Positions 1 through 5,197 of a stretch of DNA of 5,197 nucleotides are shown here, piece by piece. Each line of letters opens with the position of its first letter. Positions within the stretch are counted from its first letter, which is position 1. This DNA is from Porphyrobacter sp. UBA7686 (GTDB taxonomy: Bacteria > Pseudomonadota > Alphaproteobacteria > Sphingomonadales > Sphingomonadaceae), in contig DLGU01000085.1 in the NCBI GenBank assembly GCA_002482865.1, positions 1 to 5,197 on the forward strand, written 5' to 3'. A model generated the notes under the pieces. The model worked only from the letters and a program-made list of their open reading frames with translations, did no database searches and was not told the DNA's origin. Made by a program: the position numbers and the translations under genes.

Positions 1-462
1 CAGCATGCAGAACAGGTCATAGGCTGCGATCCGACCTTGCAGCATGACACCGTTCACGAGGAACATGGTGACCTGCACGTTAGCCTCGGCAACCCGGCTC
101 AGGAACACGTCCTGAAGCAGCTTCTGCTTACGGCTGCCCGACTGGCTCCCGAACTGGGCCGGATCGAGCGACTGGCCCGGCATGATCGTGCTGATCGCGT
201 GCTTATAAACCAGTTGCGACTGACCATCGCGGCGGAGCAGGATCGAGAAATTGTCAAACCACGTAACGATCCCTTGCAGCTTCACGCCTTTCACCAGAAA
301 CATGGTGACGGGAATCTTGTTCTTGCGCAGCAGGTTAAGGAAAGCGTCCTGAAGATTGCCACTCTGACGTTGAGGGGCGCTGCCGGCGTCGCTGTTACGC
401 GGTTCACTGGAGGTGGCAGCACGTGCAACCGGACGGGGGGAGAGCGTTCGCCCGTTGGACAT
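1..462 (-). CDS. hfq: RNA chaperone Hfq with two tandem Sm-like domains (partial, 3' end beyond the window)
   Basis: Hfq is a ring-forming Sm-like protein that helps small RNAs pair with mRNAs. 154 codons are visible. The ATG at 462-460 has an AAGGAG 8 bases upstream, and an in-frame TAA at 541-543 limits any longer frame. Residues 1-35 are an S/R/P/A-rich, probably disordered tail that most Hfqs lack. Residues 36-97 are a full Hfq domain: N-L-Q-D at 36-39, basic rim R-K-N-K at 46-49, V-K-G-V-K-L-Q-G at 57-64, F-D-N-F at 69-72 and the signature Y-K-H at 86-88. A G/S/Q-rich linker (about 98-113) leads, with no stop or Met start, into a second Hfq domain from about 114: L-Q-D at 116-118, [12 protein letters not shown] at 132-143, Y-D-L-F at 148-151. 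The copies align without gaps at an offset of 79 residues, with 19 of 40 positions identical. Normal Hfq is about 70-100 residues with one domain. The end of domain 2 is not visible. The gene follows ntrX by 159 bases. Identity as Hfq is certain; the function of the second copy is not known. Confidence 0.96.
   Translation of the reverse strand, partial: MSNGRTLSPRPVARAATSSEPRNSDAGSAPQRQSGNLQDAFLNLLRKNKIPVTMFLVKGVKLQGIVTWFDNFSILLRRDGQSQLVYKHAISTIMPGQSLDPAQFGSQSGSRKQKLLQDVFLSRVAEANVQVTMFLVNGVMLQGRIAAYDLFCML
34..69 (-). repeat. Imperfect direct repeat, copy 2 (Sm1 core of the second Hfq domain)
   Basis: This 36-base segment encodes residues 132-143 of Hfq and matches 271-306 (residues 53-64) at 29 of 36 bases, counted by eye. 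Six of the seven differences are at third codon positions and the seventh converts Lys to Met. It is the best-preserved DNA trace of the internal domain duplication. Confidence 0.85.
271..306 (-). repeat. Imperfect direct repeat, copy 1 (Sm1 core of the first Hfq domain)
   Basis: Partner of 34-69, with 29 of 36 bases identical in the same strand and frame, spaced 237 bases (79 codons) apart. It encodes the strand-loop-strand part of the first Sm fold, which includes distal-face RNA contacts in E. coli Hfq. Confidence 0.85.
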
Positions 463-470
463 TGTCGTGT

Positions 471-476
471 CTCCTT
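471..476 (-). promoter_or_regulatory. Ribosome binding site of hfq
   Basis: Read on the minus strand this is AAGGAG, 8 bases before the ATG at 462-460. It is a strong match to the anti-Shine-Dalgarno and decides the hfq start. It is embedded in an A-rich tract (475-483) that could itself be an Hfq binding site. Confidence 0.85.
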
Positions 477-483
477 TGTTCTT
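475..483 (-). promoter_or_regulatory. A-R-N triplet tract overlapping the hfq ribosome binding site
   Basis: On the minus strand this reads AAG-AAC-AAA, three consecutive A-R-N triplets that run directly into GGAG. The distal face of proteobacterial Hfq is known to favour (A-R-N)n repeats, and E. coli Hfq represses its own translation by binding its leader. A similar autoregulatory site here is inference: the triplets are few, and A-rich spacers before a start codon are common. Confidence 0.35.
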
Positions 484-484
484 G

Positions 485-504
485 GCGGCCGATTTTCGGT
501 CCGC
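485..504 (-). promoter_or_regulatory. Stem-loop in the hfq 5' leader
   Basis: On the minus strand, arm GCGG-A-CCGA and arm TCGG-CCGC pair over 8 base pairs around an AAA loop, with one bulged A. It lies 8 bases upstream of the AAGGAG. No U-run follows, so it is unlikely to be a terminator. It would leave the ribosome binding site single-stranded, and it could stabilise the leader or present the A-rich tract to Hfq. The structure is visible; the role is inferred. Confidence 0.5.
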
Positions 505-551
505 AGGCAGCAGGTCACCGCAAAAAACGAGGCGCGGCCCTTACCTGATCC

Positions 552-580
552 ATAATGGCGACTGGACTGCCGCTGGACAA
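552..580 (-). promoter_or_regulatory. Candidate sigma70-type promoter for hfq
   Basis: On the minus strand TTGTCC (580-575) and CATTAT (557-552) are separated by exactly 17 bases. Each box matches four of six positions of the housekeeping consensus. Transcription would start near 545, giving a leader of roughly 80 bases containing the hairpin at 485-504 and the A-rich tract at 475-483. The site lies within the 159-base ntrX-hfq gap, where a separate promoter would be expected. It is a consensus match by eye only. Confidence 0.45.
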
Positions 581-621
581 GGACTGATTTCAACCAAAAA
601 TTACGGCCGGATCATCGAACC

Positions 622-2004
622 CTAATCCTCGTCATCGCGCCGGTCGGCCATTCCCAGGAGCTTCAGCTTGCGGTGCAGGGCCGAGCGTTCCATGCCGATG
701 AAGCTCGCCGTCTTGGAAATGTTGCCGGAGAAACGCCGGATCTGGATCGCGAGATATTCCCGCTCGAAACTGACCCGCGCCTCGCGAAGAGGCACGCCCA
801 TAATGGCCGAAAGGCTGTCGCTCGCCAATCCGATCTGGCCACCGATGATCTCGGGCGGCAGCATGTCAGGTTCAACTGTTCCGAGCTTCTCGCGCGGCGT
901 CATGATGATGGTGCGCTCGACCACATTGCGCAGCTGGCGCACATTTCCTGGCCAGTCATAGGCCTGTAGCGCCGCCATTGCCTCGGAGGAGATGTCCGGC
1001 GGAACGAGGCCCTGATCGTTGGAATAGCGGGTGAAGAAATGCTCGGCGAGTGCCGGAATATCCTCGCGCCGCTGGGACAGAGCTGGCAGCACCACCGGCA
1101 CCACATTGAGCCGGTAGAACAGGTCTTCGCGGAAGCGCTTTTCCGCCATTTCGACGGTCAGATCACGCGTGGTGGAGGACACAACGCGGACATCCACCCC
1201 GATCTGGCGCGTACCGCCAACGCGCACGAAGCTCTGATCCGTCAGCACACGCAGAATCCGCGCCTGGGTGGACAGCGGCATATCGGCGATCTCATCGAGA
1301 TACAGCGTACCGCCATCAGCCAGCTCGAGCAGTCCGGGGCGGACTTGCTTGCCATTGGCTTCCTCACCGAACAGCTCCTGCTCGAAGCGTTCGGGTGTGA
1401 TGCGAGCCGAGTTGACCAGCACGAAAGCGCCGTTCGCCCGCGCGCTCCACGCATGAAGCAGCCGCGCGGCGACTTCCTTGCCTGCTCCCGCCGGGCCTGA
1501 AATCAATACCCGGCTACCAGTGCTCGCCACGCGCTTGAGCGTTGCGCGCACCGCATTGATGGAGGGCGAATTGCCGGTGAATTCAGCGCTGCCCCAGCTG
1601 CCTTCGCGAAGCCGTGAATTTTCACGCCGCAGCCGCTCGGTCTCGGTCGCGCGTTCAACCAGCAGCAGCAGACGCTCTGCCTCGAATGGCTTTTCAATGA
1701 AATCCATCGCCCCGCGCCCGACAGCGGCGACGGCCGTGTCGATGTTACCGTGGCCCGAGAAGATGATCACCGGCAGATTAGGCTCACGCGCCTTGATCGC
1801 ATCGAGCAGCTCCAGCCCGTCCATCTGACTGCCGTGGAGCCACACGTCGAGCAGCACCAGTGAAGGACGGCGCTCGTCAATCGCGGCGAGCGCTTCGGTG
1901 CTGTCGGCTGCGGTGCGGCAGGCATAGCCTTCGTCGCCGAGCACGCCGGCCACCAACTCGCGGATGTCGCGTTCATCGTCGACGATCAGGATTTCTAGCG
2001 CCAT
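622..2004 (-). CDS. ntrX: Nitrogen-regulation response regulator NtrX
   Basis: A 460-residue NtrC-family regulator, the expected length for NtrX and the likely phosphorylation partner of NtrY encoded just upstream. Residues about 1-120 are a receiver domain: acidic D9/D10, phosphoacceptor D53 (in L-L-D-V-W), S83 and K105. An AAA+ domain follows at about 143-370: Walker A as G-P-A-G-A-G-K-E at 170-177, Walker B with D237-E238, F-R-E-D-L-F-Y-R-L at 291-299 and W-P-G-N-V-R at 351-356. The C-terminal Fis-type helix-turn-helix lies at about 412-451. The GAFTGA loop needed to engage sigma54 is missing after L-F-G at 211-213 (the sequence continues E-E-A-N-G-K-Q), and sensor I reads S-S-T-T-R-D-L instead of A-T-N-R-D-L. 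This agrees with other alphaproteobacterial NtrX and suggests it does not act as a standard sigma54 activator. The ATG at 2004-2002 is preceded by AAAGGA. The gene starts 46 bases after ntrY. Confidence 0.95.
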   Translation of the reverse strand: MALEILIVDDERDIRELVAGVLGDEGYACRTAADSTEALAAIDERRPSLVLLDVWLHGSQMDGLELLDAIKAREPNLPVIIFSGHGNIDTAVAAVGRGAMDFIEKPFEAERLLLLVERATETERLRRENSRLREGSWGSAEFTGNSPSINAVRATLKRVASTGSRVLISGPAGAGKEVAARLLHAWSARANGAFVLVNSARITPERFEQELFGEEANGKQVRPGLLELADGGTLYLDEIADMPLSTQARILRVLTDQSFVRVGGTRQIGVDVRVVSSTTRDLTVEMAEKRFREDLFYRLNVVPVVLPALSQRREDIPALAEHFFTRYSNDQGLVPPDISSEAMAALQAYDWPGNVRQLRNVVERTIIMTPREKLGTVEPDMLPPEIIGGQIGLASDSLSAIMGVPLREARVSFEREYLAIQIRRFSGNISKTASFIGMERSALHRKLKLLGMADRRDDED

Positions 2005-2012
2005 GGGAATGG

Positions 2013-2018
2013 TCCTTT
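2013..2018 (-). promoter_or_regulatory. Ribosome binding site of ntrX
   Basis: On the minus strand this reads AAAGGA, 8 bases before the ATG at 2004-2002. It fixes the ntrX start; the other nearby ATG, inside the 46-base ntrY-ntrX gap, is out of frame. No promoter or terminator is visible in this gap, consistent with co-transcription from ntrY. Confidence 0.8.
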
Positions 2019-2050
2019 GGCTGTGAGGTCATGGTGAAGCGAAGACAGGA

Positions 2051-4297
2051 TCACAGGGGGCCGCCTTCAATTGGGTTGGGATTGCGCGCAAAGCGCAAGG
2101 AAACGCGGGTGCCGCCGCTGGGCGCGCTGGCAAAGCTCATATCCCCGCCATGTTCGTCCACGATCTTGTTGACGATGGCGAGCCCGAGGCCGGTGCCCTT
2201 CTCGCGCGTGGTCACATAGGGTTCGGTGATGCGCTCGCGGTCCGCCGGAAGGCCGATGCCGTTGTCCTCAATGGTGACGACAATCGCGTCGCCTGCATCG
2301 CGCATGGTGACGGCAATTTCGCCAGCATAAGCACCCTTGGCCTCGATTGCGCGCGCCTCGACCGCTTCGACTGCGTTCTTGAGCACGTTGGTCATGGCCT
2401 GCCCAAACTGGTGCCGGTCGCAGCGCACTTCGCGGTCGATCAGCTCCGATGATGCAACGCTAAAGGCGATGCCGGAATGGGCGACTTCGTGCAGAAAGAC
2501 TGCCTGGCGGACAAGATCGAGCGCATCCTCATCGCGGAACACCGGCTTGGGCAGGCGCGCAAAGGAGGAGAATTCGTCGACCATTTTCCTAAGGCCGCCC
2601 ACCTGCCGGACAATCGTGCTGGTCAGCTCGTCGAACAGATCGCGATCCTCGTCACTCACCTGCGTGCGGTAGCGGCGCTTCAGTCGCTCAGTCGCGAGCT
2701 GGATCGGGGTCAGCGGATTCTTGATCTCATGCGCGATCCTGCGCGCGACATCCGACCACGCCGCCTGTCGCTGATCGAGCAGTTGGCGCGTGATATCCTC
2801 GAAGGTGATCACATGGCCGCTGGTGCCCGGTGCGACCTTGACCGCAAGGGTCAGCAGCTCGGTTCCCTTGGCGTGGGTGATGATCGCACGCTCTTTGCCA
2901 TCGGCGATGACGCGGCACAGCTCTGGCGAGAGCACTTCGAGCGACTGACCGATCATATTGATGCCGCCATTGCCGTCACCCTGAGGCGCCAGCAGGTTCT
3001 GCGCGGATGAATTCATCAGCGTCACCCGCGATTCCGCGTCGACCGACACCACGCCAGCAGTCACGGATTCGAGCACGGCTTCGGTAAAGGCTCGCCGGTC
3101 GTCGATCTGGCGGTTGGCGCTAACCAGCGCCTGCGTCTGCTTTTCCAGCTGCCCTGTCATGCGGTTAAAGGCGCGGTTGAGCAGCCCGATCTCGTCCGGC
3201 CCGGTACGCCCGTCGAGCCGGAGCGCAAAGTTGCCTTGCCCCACCTTGCGCGCGGCACCCACCAGCGCGGTCAGCGGCTCGACCTGCCGGTCGGCGAACC
3301 GCAGTGCGAACCAAATGGCAAGCCCCACCAGCAGCAGGCTGACCACCACCAGCGCGACATTGAATTGCAGCTGGAGCATCCGCGCACTGCCGGTCAGGCG
3401 GTCATAGGCGGTGACGATCGACTGTGCCTTGGACCACGAGTTGAACATCGTCTCCTCAGTGGTGCGGGCGTTGTAGAGATAGACGCCGGACTGTGCATCA
3501 ATCGGCACCAGCGCCTCGATCCGCTCCGGGGTGCCGATCACGACCGCGATGTCGCCGCTGTCCAATTGAGGCAAAGCCGAACGGCTAAATTCCAGCGGGC
3601 TGTTGTTCTGGGTCAGGTTGAGCGCCGCGGCAGTCCGGAACGAGCCATCAGCCATCCGTTGCAGGATCGCGCTCTCGGATATCTCGCGCGCTTGCGCCTG
3701 ATAAGCGTAGAAGTCGGGGAAGTCCGGGTCAGTGATCGGCACACGCGCCAGCGTATCGCGCATGTCAGAGGCCATGATGACGGTGTTCTGTTCAACGTCG
3801 CGCTGGTTCGCGTCGTAGTAGTTCTGGGCCAGCGCATTGGCGTTCTCCATCAGCCCGCGGGATTCGTCGGAGAACCAGAAATCGACCCCGGTCTGGAACA
3901 GGAAGGCGGCAAAGCCTGCGACCAGCAGCGTCGGCAAGGCGGCAACCATCGAAAAGAAGAACACGAGCCGCACGTGCAGCCGCGCGGTGCTTCCCGCAGC
4001 GCGGCGTAGCGCCACGCGGCGACCAATCAGCACCAGCAGCGCCATCGCGGGCACCAGTGTCGCCATCAGCAGCACCGAGACCTTCATCGTTGGCAGCAGG
4101 TCATCACCTGCGCCGGACCGACCATAGGCCGACCACGTCGCCACGATCGCCGCCAGAAAGGCCGCTACCGCGATACCTTCGAGCCACAGAAAGACATTGG
4201 CCCGCCGCGCGGCAATCATAAAGCGGCGCCACCACCGCGGCGGTTGCCGGGGGATGAGGTTCAGCGCGCGGGTTTGGGAAGACTCCATCGTTGCCAC
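2051..4297 (-). CDS. ntrY: Membrane sensor histidine kinase NtrY
   Basis: A 748-residue inner-membrane kinase that should phosphorylate NtrX. After a basic, Trp/Arg-rich cytoplasmic start, hydrophobic helices lie at about 37-56, 72-92 and 109-136. An extracytoplasmic sensing region of about 175 residues follows, then a fourth helix at about 313-335. The cytoplasmic part runs HAMP (about 331-385), PAS (about 403-505) and a dimerisation/phosphotransfer domain with the H-box R-R-I-A-H-E-I-K-N-P-L-T, phosphoacceptor H523. The ATPase domain carries an N-box with N637 and N641, D-N-G-I-G-L at 678-683 and G-T-G-L-G-L at 701-706. All catalytic motifs are present, so the kinase looks functional. The longest frame starts with GTG at 4297-4295; an ATG three codons later (4288-4286) is an equally good start, and neither has a clear Shine-Dalgarno. 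The signal sensed is not evident; in other alphaproteobacteria NtrY has been linked to nitrogen and redox cues. It lies 63 bases after ntrC. Confidence 0.95.
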   Translation of the reverse strand: MATMESSQTRALNLIPRQPPRWWRRFMIAARRANVFLWLEGIAVAAFLAAIVATWSAYGRSGAGDDLLPTMKVSVLLMATLVPAMALLVLIGRRVALRRAAGSTARLHVRLVFFFSMVAALPTLLVAGFAAFLFQTGVDFWFSDESRGLMENANALAQNYYDANQRDVEQNTVIMASDMRDTLARVPITDPDFPDFYAYQAQAREISESAILQRMADGSFRTAAALNLTQNNSPLEFSRSALPQLDSGDIAVVIGTPERIEALVPIDAQSGVYLYNARTTEETMFNSWSKAQSIVTAYDRLTGSARMLQLQFNVALVVVSLLLVGLAIWFALRFADRQVEPLTALVGAARKVGQGNFALRLDGRTGPDEIGLLNRAFNRMTGQLEKQTQALVSANRQIDDRRAFTEAVLESVTAGVVSVDAESRVTLMNSSAQNLLAPQGDGNGGINMIGQSLEVLSPELCRVIADGKERAIITHAKGTELLTLAVKVAPGTSGHVITFEDITRQLLDQRQAAWSDVARRIAHEIKNPLTPIQLATERLKRRYRTQVSDEDRDLFDELTSTIVRQVGGLRKMVDEFSSFARLPKPVFRDEDALDLVRQAVFLHEVAHSGIAFSVASSELIDREVRCDRHQFGQAMTNVLKNAVEAVEARAIEAKGAYAGEIAVTMRDAGDAIVVTIEDNGIGLPADRERITEPYVTTREKGTGLGLAIVNKIVDEHGGDMSFASAPSGGTRVSLRFARNPNPIEGGPL

Positions 4298-4360
4298 TTT
4301 ACAACAATGGTGTGGCAGAAATGCAAGGGCAATCCGACAATCCGCCCTGCGCCAGCGCCG
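4298..4360 (-). other. ntrC-ntrY intergenic spacer with a short direct repeat
   Basis: 63 bases between the ntrC stop and the ntrY GTG. On the minus strand CGGATTG occurs twice, 8 bases apart (4344-4338 and 4336-4330). No rho-independent terminator, sigma54 GG-N10-GC promoter or strong ribosome binding site is visible. The spacing fits one transcript through ntrC, ntrY and ntrX. The repeat may be chance. Confidence 0.4.
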
Positions 4361-5197
4361 TTATGATGTGGTAAAGCGCTCTGGCTCCAGCCCAAGCTCG
4401 CCAATCCGCTTGCGCAGCGTGTTGCGATTGATCCCGAGAAGCTGTGCCGCGCGAAGCTGGTTGCCGCCGGTCCGGCCGAGCGCATATTCAATCAGCGGCT
4501 TTTCAAAGGCCGCCAGAGCGCGGTGGTACAGGGCACCAGGCGGAGGGTTTTCCGCAGTAAGCCAGCCCGCCAGCGCCGCGCCGAAGCCGCCCTGCCCGTC
4601 TGCCTGCGGCAGGATCGCGGGGGTGTTCTCCGGCCCGATGATGTCATTCACGCTGTCGGCGTCGATCCGCTCCTCACGCGCCATCAGCGCAAGGCGATAG
4701 ACCACGTTGCGCAGTTCGCGGACATTGCCGCGCCAGGTGCGCTGTTCGAGGCGCTCGACCGCGTCGGGCGTCAGAGTGCGACGCGGCAAGCCATCTTCGG
4801 CAGCAAGTACCAAGAAGTGTTGCACCAACGCAGCAATATCCTCGCGCCGTTCGCGCAAGGGTGGCAGCACAATCGGCACCACGTTGAGGCGGTAGAAGAG
4901 ATCCTCACGGAAGGTGCCAGTGGCGATCATTGGCGTGAGGTCGCGATTGGTCGCGGCGATGATGCGGACATTGACCGCGATCTCCTGACGCCCGCCCACG
5001 CGCCGGATGCGCCCAGATTGCAACGCGCGCAGCAGCCGGGTCTGGGCTTCGGCGGGCATATCGCCAATCTCGTCGAGGAACAGCGTGCCGCCATTGGCCT
5101 GTTCGAATTTGCCGATCGCCTGCGCAATGGCGCCGGTGAACGCGCCCTTCTCATGCCCGAACAATTCGCTTTCGACGAGGTCGGCGGGGATCGCAGC
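4361..5197 (-). CDS. ntrC: Nitrogen regulation protein NtrC, sigma54-dependent activator (partial, 5' end beyond the window)
   Basis: The last 278 residues of an NtrC-type enhancer-binding protein; roughly the first 200 (receiver domain and Walker A) lie outside. Phosphorylated NtrC normally activates sigma54 promoters of nitrogen-assimilation genes, with NtrB as kinase. The frame is open to the window edge. Visible residues, numbered from the edge: L-F-G-H-E-K at 12-17, intact G-A-F-T-G-A at 18-23, Walker B with D42-E43, sensor I A-T-N-R-D-L at 82-87 and F-R-E-D-L-F-Y-R-L at 96-104. The usual W-P-G-N-V-R reads W-R-G-N-V-R at 155-160. A Fis-type helix-turn-helix ends the protein (about 230-270) and the stop is TAA at 4363-4361. 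The intact GAFTGA loop separates it from NtrX. A different sigma54 activator is possible from the fragment alone, but the position directly before ntrYX makes NtrC by far the likeliest. Confidence 0.92.
   Translation of the reverse strand, partial: AAIPADLVESELFGHEKGAFTGAIAQAIGKFEQANGGTLFLDEIGDMPAEAQTRLLRALQSGRIRRVGGRQEIAVNVRIIAATNRDLTPMIATGTFREDLFYRLNVVPIVLPPLRERREDIAALVQHFLVLAAEDGLPRRTLTPDAVERLEQRTWRGNVRELRNVVYRLALMAREERIDADSVNDIIGPENTPAILPQADGQGGFGAALAGWLTAENPPPGALYHRALAAFEKPLIEYALGRTGGNQLRAAQLLGINRNTLRKRIGELGLEPERFTTS

Noticed and set aside
522..540. Terminator-like GC-rich stretch followed by six T on the minus strand, upstream of hfq
   Set aside because: The best stem I can draw before the T-run is only 3 base pairs, too weak for a rho-independent terminator.
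37..555. 172-codon open frame on the plus strand opposite hfq and its leader
   Set aside because: It is antisense to the conserved Hfq domains and its apparent internal repeats only mirror the Hfq duplication.
291..593. 100-codon minus-strand frame overlapping the hfq start
   Set aside because: It is out of frame with Hfq, ends inside the first Sm domain and shows no protein features; the true hfq frame has a strong ribosome binding site and matches the family.
1069..1140. DNA similarity between this part of ntrX and 4846-4916 in ntrC, as possible gene conversion
   Set aside because: Both encode the highly conserved [13 protein letters not shown] segment of AAA+ activators, so protein conservation is sufficient explanation.
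1039..1500. 153-codon plus-strand frame opposite ntrX
   Set aside because: It is a shadow of the AAA+ coding region with no independent support.
3236..4009. 257-codon open frame on the plus strand opposite ntrY
   Set aside because: It lies wholly antisense to a conserved kinase and has no recognisable motif; it is an expected by-product of high GC and codon bias in ntrY.
4298..4360. Possible sigma54 or sigma70 promoter for ntrY
   Set aside because: The GG/GC pairs present are spaced 9 or 11 bases rather than 10, and the best sigma70-like match (TTGCAT-N17-TGTAAA) would start transcription at or inside the ntrY start codon.
1..5197. tRNA or rRNA genes, CRISPR arrays, insertion sequences, prophage or defence genes
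   Set aside because: No repeats, inverted ends, transposase motifs or RNA-gene signatures were seen; the window is a conserved chromosomal regulatory locus.

Overview
The window carries four genes, all on the minus strand. In transcription order they are the 3' end of ntrC (entering from the right edge), ntrY, ntrX and hfq (running off the left edge). This order of an ntrC-ntrYX-hfq block is typical of alphaproteobacteria. The high GC content, the alphaproteobacterial form of Hfq (W-F-D-N-F, R-R-D-G and Y-K-H segments) and above all a doubled Hfq point to the Sphingomonadales (Sphingomonas / Novosphingobium / Erythrobacter relatives). That placement is inference from the sequence alone; no database was searched.

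Layout, right to left. 5197-4361: C-terminal 278 residues of the sigma54 activator NtrC, with an intact GAFTGA loop. 4360-4298: a 63-base gap. 4297-2051: the membrane sensor kinase NtrY. 2050-2005: a 46-base gap holding the ntrX ribosome binding site. 2004-622: its partner response regulator NtrX, whose AAA+ domain has lost GAFTGA. 621-463: a 159-base intergenic region with a plausible hfq promoter, a leader hairpin and an A-rich tract overlapping the Shine-Dalgarno. 462-1: the first 154 codons of hfq, cut by the window edge.

How they work together. NtrC (with NtrB, outside the window) and NtrY-NtrX are the paired nitrogen-responsive two-component systems. NtrY is the membrane histidine kinase for NtrX, and NtrX resembles NtrC but probably does not use sigma54 in the standard way. 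Hfq is the RNA chaperone for small regulatory RNAs and in several alphaproteobacteria is tied to nitrogen control. Gene spacing suggests ntrC-ntrY-ntrX form one transcript, with hfq having its own promoter and possibly some read-through.

The most notable feature is the hfq reading frame. It encodes one complete Sm/Hfq domain and then, after a short linker and without any stop, a second divergent Hfq domain that is cut by the window edge. The second copy keeps the fold-defining residues but has lost the basic rim and other RNA-contact residues. This suggests a two-domain subunit that might assemble as a pseudo-hexamer of three chains or as a hexamer with appended second domains.
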